A stretch of DNA of 64,000 nt, taken from NCBI RefSeq assembly GCF_010614725.1, contig NZ_JAAEHL010000004.1, positions 434,001 through 498,000 on the forward strand, read 5' to 3'. The DNA is from Flavobacterium ajazii (lineage in GTDB: Bacteria > Bacteroidota > Bacteroidia > Flavobacteriales > Flavobacteriaceae). A program made the translations under genes and the position numbers. Below the pieces are notes generated by a model. That model had not been told where the DNA came from, ran no database searches, and saw nothing but the letters and a program-made list of their open reading frames with translations. Of this stretch, positions 53,258 to 61,223 are shown piece after piece (position 1 is the first letter of the stretch; each line of letters opens with the position of its first letter).

Positions 53258-53920
53258 CTATTTCTCCAGAACTATTGTTGTAAAAGCTCTATCAGCCAAT
53301 TCGCCGGTTTTGCTTTTTACTTTTTCAGTCTGTGTTTCGGTATAAACGATTTTGAAATCTGATTTTTTAATTAAATCCTGCGCTTTTTCGGTGCTGTACA
53401 ATTCAAATTCGAATTGCGTAAAAGGCAGTTTTTTCATAAAATCTTCTTCGGCAAATGTCAGACAGAAATTTCCGTTTGGCTTTAAAACCCTGTAAATTTC
53501 CGAAAGCAATTCTTCGGGTTTCTGCCAAAAATAAATTGTATTTACAGTAAATATTTTATCGAATAATTCAGACTCAAACGGAATTGTATTTCCGTCATAA
53601 ATTGAAAAGAAAGCCTGTTTTTGAGAAACAAAATTTCGATTGATCTGACGCGCTTCCTGAAACATCAGTTCCGACATTTCCAGTCCGTAATATTTTAGTT
53701 TTTCGGCTTGTTCAAACAAAAATTCTACGTGACCTGCGTTTCCGTGACCCAGTTCCAAAATTCTGTTTTCATTTGAAATATTTAGATTCAGAATCGAATG
53801 TTTCGTCATATTGATGTTTGTTTCGTTCATCATATTGCCCATTTCGATTCCTTTTTCTCCTGTTGGATGTTTTAACTGGGAGGCAATTTCCTGTAATTCT
53901 TCATTTTTCATAATGTTCAA
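53258..53920 (-). CDS. Class I SAM-dependent methyltransferase
   Basis: 220 residues of the Rossmann methyltransferase fold: motif I ILELGHGNAGHVEFLF (about 53-68), an acidic Glu at the end of strand 2 in YYGLEMSELM, motif IV FDKIFTVNTIYFW (about 120) and a Methyltransf_11-type EIYRVLKPNGNFCLTF. Variant GHGNAG in place of GxGxG. Substrate unknown. It is separated from metF by a repeat-rich 272-bp spacer, so its proximity to the methionine genes may be fortuitous. Confidence 0.85.
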   Translation of the reverse strand: MNIMKNEELQEIASQLKHPTGEKGIEMGNMMNETNINMTKHSILNLNISNENRILELGHGNAGHVEFLFEQAEKLKYYGLEMSELMFQEARQINRNFVSQKQAFFSIYDGNTIPFESELFDKIFTVNTIYFWQKPEELLSEIYRVLKPNGNFCLTFAEEDFMKKLPFTQFEFELYSTEKAQDLIKKSDFKIVYTETQTEKVKSKTGELADRAFTTIVLEK

Positions 53921-53949
53921 ATTTAATACAAATTGAAATTAAAACTCCT

Positions 53950-54032
53950 AATGCCTTAGCCCAGATGGGAACGGCATCCTTTTGTGGCGGGGTTCGCCAC
54001 AAAAGATATAGTGCACAGCTGGAATTAGCTCC
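53950..54032 (-). repeat. Dispersed hairpin repeat, family A copy 4
   Basis: On the minus strand: GGAGCTAATTCCAGCTG, TGCACTATAT, stem CTTTTGTGGCG / CGCCACAAAAG with AACCC loop, GGATGCCGTTCCCATC, GGGCTAAGGC. It is the best-paired GTGGCG-type copy. Confidence 0.82.
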
Positions 54033-54081
54033 TAAAACTTTTTATTCTTAGCCTTTCAGAAGAAACAAGCTTACTTTATTT

Positions 54082-54188
54082 TTACCATTAAGGCATTAAG
54101 AAAATTAAGCTAAACTTTATAAGCTTATCACTAAATGGTAAAAAGAAAATTAAGACCTCGCTTTATGAACTTAATCTCTTAATGGTAA
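54082..54188. repeat. AT-rich inverted repeat (TTACCATTAAG type) before metF's 3' end
   Basis: Left arm TTACCATTAAGGCATTAAG and right arm CTTAATCTCTTAATGGTAA are complementary with an internal TAAGCT/AGCTTA pair; central TGGTAA echo at 54136. No ORF. Confidence 0.6.
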
Positions 54189-54192
54189 AAAA

Positions 54193-55149
54193 CTAAAAAA
54201 CCTGACTTGCAATCTGGCGGATATTCTCAGATTTACCCATTGAATAATAATGTAAAAACGGAACTCCGGCGGCTTTTAATTCTAATGACTGCTGGATCGC
54301 CCACTCGACTCCGACTTGTTTGATTTCAGCGTTGTTTTTGCATTTATCAACTGCGTGAATCAAATCTTCTGGTAAATCGATACGGAAAATCTGAGGCAGA
54401 ATCTGCATGTGTTTTTGAACTGCGATTGGCTTAATTCCCGGAATAATTGGTACTGTAATGCCCATTTCCCTTGCTTTTTCCACAAAAGCAAAATATTTAG
54501 CATTGTCGAAAAACATTTGCGTTACCACATAATCTGCACCTGCATCTACTTTTTCTTTTAGTCGTCGCAAATCAGACTGCAAAGAAGGAGACTCCAGATG
54601 TTTCTCCGGATAACCGGCAACACCAATACAAAAATCGGCTCTGTTGTCGACATCCATTACTTCATGAAGGTATTTTCCGCAATTCAGATCATTTATTTGT
54701 CTAACCAGATCAACAGCATAATGATTACCGCCCTCTTTAGGAACGAAAGACTGTTCGTGTTTCATCGCGTCACCACGAAGCGCCATCACATTATTAATTC
54801 CCAGATAGTGACAATCCACTAACACATATTCCGTTTCTTCCTTAGTAAATCCTCCGCAAAGTAAATGCGGCACAGTATCTACATTGTATTTATGCTTTAT
54901 AGAAGCACAGATTCCAAGCGTTCCCGGACGCATACGGGTCATTTTTTTGTCTAAAAGTCCGTTACCTTTATCAATGTAAATGTACTCTTCACGAGAAGTT
55001 GTTACATCAATAAACGGCGGATTAAACTCCATTAACGGATCAATATTATCGTATAATTCCTGAATGCTTTTCCCCTTTTGAGGAGGAATAATTTCAAATG
55101 AGAATAATGTTTTTCCTTTGGCGTTTTCTATATGTTCTGTTACTTTCAT
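54193..55149 (-). CDS. metF: Methylenetetrahydrofolate reductase
   Basis: Reduces 5,10-methylene-THF to 5-methyl-THF, the methyl donor for MetH. 318 residues forming an FAD-binding TIM barrel: FSFEIIPPQKG (Glu about 18), NNVMALRGD (about 118), FCIGVAGYPEKH (about 173), VDAGADYVVTQMFFD (about 200) and IPGIKPI. It is the last gene of the leftward methionine unit (metH N-part, nuclease, metH C-part, metF) and follows metH C-part by 92 bp containing a hairpin. Confidence 0.96.
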   Translation of the reverse strand: MKVTEHIENAKGKTLFSFEIIPPQKGKSIQELYDNIDPLMEFNPPFIDVTTSREEYIYIDKGNGLLDKKMTRMRPGTLGICASIKHKYNVDTVPHLLCGGFTKEETEYVLVDCHYLGINNVMALRGDAMKHEQSFVPKEGGNHYAVDLVRQINDLNCGKYLHEVMDVDNRADFCIGVAGYPEKHLESPSLQSDLRRLKEKVDAGADYVVTQMFFDNAKYFAFVEKAREMGITVPIIPGIKPIAVQKHMQILPQIFRIDLPEDLIHAVDKCKNNAEIKQVGVEWAIQQSLELKAAGVPFLHYYSMGKSENIRQIASQVF

Positions 55150-55159
55150 TATTTGTTTT

Positions 55160-55231
55160 TTGTTTCAGGTTTAAGGTTTAAGGTTTCAAGTTCTCTACAG
55201 CAACTTGAAACTTTAAACCTGAAACCAAAAT
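55160..55231. repeat. Inverted repeat between metH and metF
   Basis: GTTTCAGGTTTAAGGTTT / AAACTTTAAACCTGAAAC-type arms around a short CTCTACAGC loop; nearly the whole 92-bp spacer folds into one long hairpin. Possibly an RNA-processing or attenuation signal in the operon, or another dispersed repeat. Confidence 0.65.
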
Positions 55232-55241
55232 AACTTTTTCG

Positions 55242-57917
55242 TTAATCTGCTATATTAGGGTTTAACCATTTCATGGCGTAATCAAGCGGTACATTTCGGC
55301 GTTTGGCGTAATCTGTGACCTGATCTTCTTTTATTTTTCCGAGTCCGAAATAGCGGCTTTTTGGGTTTCCGAAATAATATCCTGAAACCGATGAAGCCGG
55401 CCACATTGCCATACTTTCTGTCAGCTTTACTCCTATTTGTTTTTCAACATCCAAAAGCTTCCAGATTGTCGGTTTTTCCAAGTGATCTGGACAAGCAGGA
55501 TAACCTGGCGCTGGACGAATTCCTTTATAACTTTCTTTGATCAATTCTTCATTAGTTAAAGATTCTTCGCTATCATAACCCCAGAAATCTTTACGCACTC
55601 TCTCGTGAAGATATTCGGCGAAAGCCTCAGCAAAACGATCCGCAAGCGCTTTAACCATAATCGAATTATAATCGTCTAAATTCTTTTCGTATTCCGCCGC
55701 CCATTCATCAACACCAAAACCAGTTGTTACACAGAATGCGCCCATATAATCATCGATTCCGCTTTCTTTTGGCAGAATAAAATCGGCCAAAGCGATGTTT
55801 GGAGCGCCTTTTGTTTTTTGTGACTGCTGACGAAGCGTTAAGAATTTCTCTAATACTTTTCCGTTTTCATCACGTAATTCAATATCATCGTCATCAACCT
55901 GATTCGCAGGGAAAATTCCGTAAATACCTTTTGCTTTTAGTTTTTTCTCTGCTAAAATTACTTTCAGCATTGCCTGAGCATCATTAAAAACCGAAGTCGC
56001 TTCTTTACCCACAACCTCATCCGTTAAAATTGCCGGATATTTTCCGTACAATTCCCAAGTCTGGAAAAATGGTGTCCAGTCGATATACGGAACCAAAACA
56101 TCCAATTCTACTTCGATGGTTTGTGCGCCGATTACTTTTGGTTTAACTGGAGTATATTCGCTCCAATCCAATGGTAATTTGTTTTTACGGGCATCTTCAA
56201 TCGTCAAGAAATTCTTGTCTCTCGAACGGTTCAAGAACGTTTCTCTAAACGAATCGTATTCTGCGCGAATATCTGCAGCATATATTTTTCTATTATGATC
56301 TAACAGATTTCCGGCAACGGTAACAGCTCTCGAAGCATCGTTTACGTGAATTACCGTTTCTCTGTATTGAGGTGCAATTTTCACGGCTGTATGCGCGCGA
56401 GAAGTTGTTGCTCCACCAATCATAATTGGGATTTTAATATCTTGTTTGTCTAATTCTTTGGCCAAATAAACCATTTCGTCAAGCGAAGGTGTGATCAGTC
56501 CACTTAATCCAATAATATCAACTTCGTGTTCAATCGCTGCCGCAATAATTTTCTCTGGAGCAACCATTACACCTAAGTCAACAATCTCGTAATTGTTACA
56601 AGCTAAAACTACCGAAACGATGTTTTTACCAATATCATGAACGTCACCTTTTACAGTTGCCATTAAGATTTTTCCGTTTCCTTGTTTGTCTCCGGCTTGT
56701 TTGCTGGCTTCAATAAAAGGTAATAAATAAGCCACCGCTTTTTTCATTACACGTGCCGATTTTACTACCTGTGGCAAGAACATTTTTCCGCTTCCGAATA
56801 AATCTCCAACCACATTCATTCCCGCCATTAAGTTGATCTCGATAACTTCGATTGGTTTTGTTGCTGCCAAACGCGCTTCTTCAACATCTTCTTCAATGTA
56901 AGTATCAACACCTTTTACCAATGAATGCGTAATACGCTCCTGAACAGTTCCTAATCGCCATTCCTGAACGGCTTTTTCGTCACTTTTTGCTTCACCTTTT
57001 ACGCTTTCAGCAAAATCCAAAAGTCTTTCGGTTGCATCGTTGCGTCTATCTAAAATTACGTCTTCAACGTATTCTAATAAATCTTTCGGAATATCATCAT
57101 AAATCGTCAGCATTTCTGGGTTTACGATTCCCATTGTCATTCCTTCTTTAATCGCGTGGTATAAAAATACCGAGTGCATCGCTTCACGAACGGTATCGTT
57201 TCCTCTAAAAGAGAACGAAACGTTACTCACTCCACCGCTGATATGCGCATGCGGAAGGTTTTCACGAACCCATTTTGTTCCTCTAAAGAAATCCAATGCG
57301 TTCAATCTATGCTCTTCCATTCCCGTTGCAACTGGGAAAATATTCAAATCGAAAATAATATCCTGCGGAGGAAACCCAACCTTGTTCACCAAAATATCAT
57401 ACGAACGCGCACAAATTTCCACTCTACGATCGTAATTATCGGCCTGACCTACTTCGTCAAAAGCCATAACAATCGCTGCCGCTCCGTAACGTTTGATTAA
57501 TTTAGCATGGTGAATAAAAGCTTCTTCTCCTTCTTTTAACGAAATCGAGTTTACAACGCTTTTTCCTTGTACTACTTTAAGACCTGCTTCAATGATTTCC
57601 CATTTCGAACTATCGATCATAATTGGCACTCTCGAAATGTCTGGTTCTGCAGCAATCAAGTTTAGGAATTTGGTCATGGCAGTTACCCCGTCCAACATTC
57701 CCTCATCCATATTGATATCGATGATTTGCGCTCCTCCTTCTACCTGCTGTCTTGCAATATCAAGTGCCTCGTCATATTTCTCTTCCTTGATTAATCTCAA
57801 GAATTTTCTTGAACCTGTTACGTTTGTACGCTCACCAACATTCACGAAAACACTTTCCGGCGTAATAATCAACGGTTCTAATCCTGATAATACAAGGTCT
57901 CTTCTTTTTTCTGTCAT
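55242..57917 (-). CDS. metH: Cobalamin-dependent methionine synthase, C-terminal part (folate, B12 and activation domains)
   Basis: 891 residues that match MetH from the folate domain on: pterin-binding (about 15-280; [35 protein letters not shown]), cobalamin cap and Rossmann domain with the B12-axial His motif [10 protein letters not shown] (about 424) and [13 protein letters not shown], and the SAM-dependent activation domain with [15 protein letters not shown] (about 815). The homocysteine-binding module is missing and is encoded separately at 59293. Such a two-gene MetH is seen in Flavobacteriia, so this is a true split, not a frameshift: both parts have proper starts and stops. Confidence 0.95.
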   Translation of the reverse strand: MTEKRRDLVLSGLEPLIITPESVFVNVGERTNVTGSRKFLRLIKEEKYDEALDIARQQVEGGAQIIDINMDEGMLDGVTAMTKFLNLIAAEPDISRVPIMIDSSKWEIIEAGLKVVQGKSVVNSISLKEGEEAFIHHAKLIKRYGAAAIVMAFDEVGQADNYDRRVEICARSYDILVNKVGFPPQDIIFDLNIFPVATGMEEHRLNALDFFRGTKWVRENLPHAHISGGVSNVSFSFRGNDTVREAMHSVFLYHAIKEGMTMGIVNPEMLTIYDDIPKDLLEYVEDVILDRRNDATERLLDFAESVKGEAKSDEKAVQEWRLGTVQERITHSLVKGVDTYIEEDVEEARLAATKPIEVIEINLMAGMNVVGDLFGSGKMFLPQVVKSARVMKKAVAYLLPFIEASKQAGDKQGNGKILMATVKGDVHDIGKNIVSVVLACNNYEIVDLGVMVAPEKIIAAAIEHEVDIIGLSGLITPSLDEMVYLAKELDKQDIKIPIMIGGATTSRAHTAVKIAPQYRETVIHVNDASRAVTVAGNLLDHNRKIYAADIRAEYDSFRETFLNRSRDKNFLTIEDARKNKLPLDWSEYTPVKPKVIGAQTIEVELDVLVPYIDWTPFFQTWELYGKYPAILTDEVVGKEATSVFNDAQAMLKVILAEKKLKAKGIYGIFPANQVDDDDIELRDENGKVLEKFLTLRQQSQKTKGAPNIALADFILPKESGIDDYMGAFCVTTGFGVDEWAAEYEKNLDDYNSIMVKALADRFAEAFAEYLHERVRKDFWGYDSEESLTNEELIKESYKGIRPAPGYPACPDHLEKPTIWKLLDVEKQIGVKLTESMAMWPASSVSGYYFGNPKSRYFGLGKIKEDQVTDYAKRRNVPLDYAMKWLNPNIAD

Positions 57918-57929
57918 TTTTTTTTTAAG

Positions 57930-58140
57930 TTACTGAGATCCTGAGATACTAAGGTTCTAAGTTTTTTATTCTATATTTTTTAGGTCTTTAAACCTGTAAT
58001 CTTTTTAATACTTTGGGCGTGTCCCTCCGGGTCGGGCTATCCGTTACAAGTCCTCGCTCTTCCTTCGTCAAGCTGTGGGCTTTTCACTTCTATCCCTCAC
58101 GCAAACTCGGTTTCATAAGTCCATTTATGTTTTCCAAGTT
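57930..58140. repeat. Repeat block between metH C-part and the YhcG nuclease (family B element)
   Basis: Two parts. 57935-57968 carries TTACTGAGATCCTGAGATAC and TAAGGTTCTAAG, like 60306-60350. 58011-58130 carries GGGCGTGTCCCTCCGGGTC, then GGGCTATCCGTTACAAGTCC, a TCGC..GCTGTGGGC pairing, CACTTCTATCCCTCACGC. The latter is a structured, GC-rich element common in flavobacterial spacers and is reminiscent of family A (shared GCTATCCG and CTTCTATC words). No ORF. Confidence 0.6.
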
Positions 58141-58153
58141 TCAATTTTATTAT

Positions 58154-59164
58154 TTATTCTTCCAACAATTTGTCCAATTGATTTTGAAGTGTTTTTTTAT
58201 CTGGCAAATACAATTGATATTTACTTAATAAAACCTTATTTGTAATACTATCCGTTGCATATTCAACTAAAATATGATTTTTATGTGCTCCCAATACAAT
58301 ACCAATTGGCTCATTATCTCCTTCTGTTGCTTCTTCTTTTTTGAAATAATTCAGATACAAATTCATTTGACCAATATCTTGATGATCGATTTCACCTCTT
58401 TTCAAATCTACCAAAACAAAACATTTCAGTATTCGATGATAAAAAAGCAAGTCCAGATAAAAATGTCTTCCGCCAATACTCATTCGATATTGTCTGCCTA
58501 TAAAAGCAAAACCTTTTCCCATCTCCATAATGAACTGCTGTAGATTCGAAATAATTTTCTCTTCCAGTTCATTTTCTAAATATTGATATTGTTCAGGAAT
58601 ATTTAAAAAGTCCAGTACAAATGGGTCTTTAATTAAATCCTCTGCATTTTCTACAATATGTCCTTCTTTAGCCAATCTCAAAACACCTTCTTTATCCTTG
58701 CTTAATGCTAATCTTTCAAACAATGAACTCTTCATTTGACGTTTTAATTCTCTTACACTCCAACGTTCATGCTGACATTGTTTAGCATAAAAACCCAATT
58801 CCAAATCATTATTTGATTTTAATATCTCTGTATAATGACTCCAGGTCAATTGTCCAGACAGTGTCTGGATATTTTGAAACTTGATATAAAATTGGCGTAT
58901 CTGAAAAATATTGGAACGACCAAAACCTTTACCATACTTTTGTGTCAAATCATTAGAAAGCGTATCAAGCAATTGACTTCCGTATTCAGCTTTTTGATTT
59001 CCTTTTTGCTCAAACTCCACAATGTGTTGCCCCACATACCAATAAGTCTGCACCAAAATTGTATTGACAGATTGTATCGCTTGTTGCCTTCCTTGTTGCA
59101 ACAAACTACCAATTTTATCTATAAGTTCATTATAAGGTTCTTTCTCTAAACTCATAATTGTCAT
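58154..59164 (-). CDS. YhcG/DUF1016 family PD-(D/E)xK nuclease-like protein
   Basis: 336 residues: N-terminal helical DUF1016_N (about 5-165; YWYVGQHIVEFEQKG, YGKGFGRSNIFQIRQFY) and C-terminal PDDEXK domain with GRHFYLDLLFYHRILKCFVLV followed by DLKRG; the nuclease residues are the Asp at about 237 and the Asp-x-Lys at about 251-253. All core residues look present. The role of YhcG proteins is not settled; links to restriction, DNA repair and mobile elements are known. It sits between the two halves of the split methionine synthase, same strand, with repeats on both sides, so it looks inserted. Confidence 0.88.
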   Translation of the reverse strand: MTIMSLEKEPYNELIDKIGSLLQQGRQQAIQSVNTILVQTYWYVGQHIVEFEQKGNQKAEYGSQLLDTLSNDLTQKYGKGFGRSNIFQIRQFYIKFQNIQTLSGQLTWSHYTEILKSNNDLELGFYAKQCQHERWSVRELKRQMKSSLFERLALSKDKEGVLRLAKEGHIVENAEDLIKDPFVLDFLNIPEQYQYLENELEEKIISNLQQFIMEMGKGFAFIGRQYRMSIGGRHFYLDLLFYHRILKCFVLVDLKRGEIDHQDIGQMNLYLNYFKKEEATEGDNEPIGIVLGAHKNHILVEYATDSITNKVLLSKYQLYLPDKKTLQNQLDKLLEE

Positions 59165-59255
59165 TTACAATTTCAACGAAATTTTTGCTTCATCCTAACC
59201 TGCACTGTTTTGAAAAGCTTGGAGGTTTCTGCTTTTATACCTCAATAAAATTATA

Positions 59256-59282
59256 CCTACAAGGTTTTGAAAACCTTGCAGG
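59256..59282. repeat. REP-like palindrome 6 (variant stem)
   Basis: CCTACAAGGTTTTGAAAACCTTGCAGG-like 27-bp palindrome; here arms CCTACAAGG / CCTTGCAGG replace the CCTAACAGG / CCTGTTAGG of the RAYT REPs, with one mismatch. Same length, same TTTTgAAAA centre and the same ATA-flank. It lies between metH N-part and the YhcG gene, 46 kb from the RAYT. Confidence 0.7.
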
Positions 59283-59292
59283 AATATGAATA

Positions 59293-60297
59293 TTATTCAA
59301 AAACTGGCGCCACTCTCGGTTTATAATCCTTAGCAACCTCAGCCATTAATCGAATATGATCTGGCGTTGTTCCGCAACAACCGCCGATGATATTGATCAA
59401 ATTATCTTCTAAATATTCTTTAATGAATGCTTGTGTCTGTTCTGGTGTTTCATCGTATTGTCCGAAAGCATTTGGCAATCCAGCATTTGGATGCGCTGAA
59501 ACATTAAAGCTTGTATTATGCGCTAATGTTTTTAAATACGGTTTCAGCAAATCGGCTCCAAGAGCACAATTGAATCCTACGCTTAATAACGGAATATGCG
59601 AAACCGAAATCAAAAATGCTTCAACAGTTTGCCCAGAAAGCGTTCTTCCTGAAGCATCTGTAATCGTTCCCGAAACCATGATTGGAATATCAAGATTGCG
59701 TTCTTCTTTTACTTCTTCGATTGCAAAAAGTGCTGCTTTTGCATTTAAGGTATCGAAAATCGTTTCTACTAAAAGCAAATCACAGCCACCGTCCATTAAA
59801 GCTTCTACCTGCTCTTTGTAGGCAATTCTTAAATCATCAAAAGTTACAGCTCTGTAACCCGGATCGTTTACATCTGGTGACATACTTGCTGTACGGTTTG
59901 TAGGTCCGATTGAACCTGCTACAAAACGTGGTTTCTCTGGATTTTTTGCGGTAAACTGATTGGCAACCTCGCGTGCAAGTTTTGCCGATTCGTAGTTTAA
60001 CTCGTAAACCAAATCTTCCATGTGATAATCGGCCATACCGATTGTTGTTCCGGAGAAGGTATTGGTTTCTACGATGTCAGCACCTGCTTCATAATAAGCG
60101 GCATGAACATCGCGGATTGCTTGTGGTTGTGTTAGGGATAGTAAATCGTTGTTTCCTTTTAACGGATGCGGGAAATCTTTGAAACGCTCTCCTCTAAAAT
60201 CTTCTTCTGAGAAGTTATAGCGTTGCAGCATTGTTCCCATTGCTCCGTCAAGGATTAGGATATTTTTTTTAATTGCTTCCTGAATTGTAATCGACAT
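59293..60297 (-). CDS. metH: Methionine synthase N-terminal part (homocysteine S-methyltransferase domain)
   Basis: 334 residues: betaine/homocysteine methyltransferase TIM barrel starting [15 protein letters not shown] (about 14), with zinc-binding Cys in [10 protein letters not shown] (about 238) and the double Cys in [13 protein letters not shown] (about 305). This is the homocysteine-activating module of MetH as a separate protein; it must act with the product of 55242-57917. First gene after the SAM-I riboswitch leader. A nuclease gene has come between the two halves. Confidence 0.94.
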   Translation of the reverse strand: MSITIQEAIKKNILILDGAMGTMLQRYNFSEEDFRGERFKDFPHPLKGNNDLLSLTQPQAIRDVHAAYYEAGADIVETNTFSGTTIGMADYHMEDLVYELNYESAKLAREVANQFTAKNPEKPRFVAGSIGPTNRTASMSPDVNDPGYRAVTFDDLRIAYKEQVEALMDGGCDLLLVETIFDTLNAKAALFAIEEVKEERNLDIPIMVSGTITDASGRTLSGQTVEAFLISVSHIPLLSVGFNCALGADLLKPYLKTLAHNTSFNVSAHPNAGLPNAFGQYDETPEQTQAFIKEYLEDNLINIIGGCCGTTPDHIRLMAEVAKDYKPRVAPVFE

Positions 60298-60567
60298 ATT
60301 TTTTTATCTTTTAGCTGCTAAGAAGCTAAGGTTCTTAGATGCTAAGTTTTTTAATCATTATTAATTCCAAAAGTTCACTATTACCGGCTAATTAGCCCCG
60401 ATGGGTGTGATATCCTTTTATTCTGGGGTTCAGAATAAAAGATATAGCATACAGCGGGAACTTTGACTGCAAAAATGCGTCAATAATTCGCTCGAAATAC
60501 TGAATCTGTTTCAGTAATTATTGTAAGTTGTCAGGAAAAGTTTTTTGAGAAATACGTAATGTATTTT
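60298..60567. other. Leader between the SAM riboswitch and metH, with inserted repeats
   Basis: About 270 nt after the aptamer and before metH contain TTAGCTGCTAAGAAGCTAAGG/TTCTTAGATGCTAAG inverted-repeat material (60306-60350), family A copy 5 (60383-60470) and ACTGAAACAGATTCAGT hairpin (near 60510). A simple aptamer-adjacent terminator is not obvious, so the expression platform is unclear. Confidence 0.5.
60383..60470 (-). repeat. Dispersed hairpin repeat, family A copy 5
   Basis: On the minus strand: AGTTCCCGCTGTATGCTATAT, stem CTTTTATTCTG / CAGAATAAAAG with AACCC-type loop, GGATATCACACCCATC, GGGGCTAATTAGCC. The stem is ATTCTG/CAGAAT where other copies have GTGGCG/CGCCAC or CTTGCT/AGCAAG, so pairing is kept by paired changes. 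It sits inside the methionine-operon leader. Confidence 0.82.
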
Positions 60568-60681
60568 GCGTTATCTATCTTGAATACGTTGCTGTATTAA
60601 GTAGAATGTAGCACCTTCTTTATGGCAAAGGGTTGCTAAGGTTTCATTGGGTCTTTCCCTCCGCCTTTCGTGATAACTTTC
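60568..60681 (-). ncRNA. SAM-I (S-box) riboswitch of the methionine operon
   Basis: The minus strand carries the invariant core in order: AGTTATCACGAAAGGCGGAG, GGAAAGACCCAATGAAACC, TTAGCAACCC, then GAAGGTGCTACATTC, and closes with GATAACG to form P1 with AGTTATC. All conserved junction features of SAM-I are present. It is placed 270 nt before metH. High SAM should fold the aptamer and lower metH-nuclease-metH-metF expression; how it does so is uncertain, since no clean terminator is seen next to P1. Confidence 0.93.
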
Positions 60682-60700
60682 AATAAAATTAGGAACGGCG

Positions 60701-60731
60701 CAAAGGTACAAAATAGCCTTTCGACTTGCAA
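60701..60731 (-). promoter_or_regulatory. Promoter of the riboswitch-methionine transcript
   Basis: Minus strand TTG (60729-60731), 20-nt spacer, TACCTTTG (60701-60708); a textbook Bacteroidota promoter about 20-30 bp before the aptamer. Confidence 0.72.
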
Positions 60732-60792
60732 GTTTTTTTTAAGAATCTAAATTGCTAAGGTTCTGAGACTCTAAGCTTAAATTTTCTGAAAT

Positions 60793-60825
60793 AAAAAAGC
60801 TCAAACTATTACTGTTTGAGCTTTT
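60793..60825 (-). terminator. Terminator of the 44-codon ORF
   Basis: Perfect stem AAAAAGCTCAAAC / GTTTGAGCTTTT around TATTACT; closely similar to the one at 61164. Confidence 0.85.
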
Positions 60826-60883
60826 GATTTTAAATCTTAGTCTGTAAGCCTAAAGAGACTTATTAATGTCTTCAAGGGATTGT

Positions 60884-61018
60884 TTAAAAACTTCTTTCCC
60901 ATTTTAGAAATGTATCCATGACTTCCTGATGATCTGTTAATTCATTATCTGTCATTTTCATTTCACTGCCAATTTTTGAATTTTCTTCTGGTAGCTGTTC
61001 TTCATTCCATTTGTCCAT
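60884..61018 (-). CDS. Probable small acidic protein, 44 residues
   Basis: ATG at 61018 opens MDKWNEEQLPEENSKIGSE and the ORF ends LKWERSF at a TAA at 60884. Composition is hydrophilic and acidic with one predicted helix; no family recognised. The case for a real gene is the context: a -7 box TAACTTTG at 61118-61125, a leader of about 90 nt, and a perfect intrinsic terminator about 60 nt after the stop, while the neighbouring gene has its own separate terminator. It may instead be a non-coding RNA of the same extent. Confidence 0.5.
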   Translation of the reverse strand: MDKWNEEQLPEENSKIGSEMKMTDNELTDHQEVMDTFLKWERSF

Positions 61019-61117
61019 AAATAGATAATTTTAAATACTTTCTTAAAGTTAACATTTTTTCTTCATCATTCAAAATACTAAAATCAAAATTTCTCTTTCT
61101 GAAAAAAAATAATACTG

Positions 61118-61125
61118 CAAAGTTA
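61118..61125 (-). promoter_or_regulatory. Putative -7 box for the 44-codon ORF
   Basis: Minus strand TAACTTTG fits TAnnTTTG, with no clear -33 TTG. Confidence 0.45.
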
Positions 61126-61163
61126 CTTCGCTTCTGACAGACTAAGTTTAAATTAACATCAAC

Positions 61164-61196
61164 AAAAAAGCCCAAACTAAAAAAGTTTGAGCTTTT
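61164..61196 (-). terminator. Terminator of the ferredoxin-NADP reductase gene
   Basis: Stem AAAGCCCAAAC / GTTTGAGCTTT (one mismatch) with A-rich loop, same design as the terminator at 60793. Confidence 0.82.
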
Positions 61197-61223
61197 GATA
61201 TTTAATAAGAATCTTTTTCCCTA

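Noticed and set aside
55242..60297. Split metH as a disrupted pseudogene
   Set aside because: Both parts are full domains with intact starts, stops and catalytic residues, and a two-gene MetH fits known flavobacterial practice; only the nuclease between them is odd.
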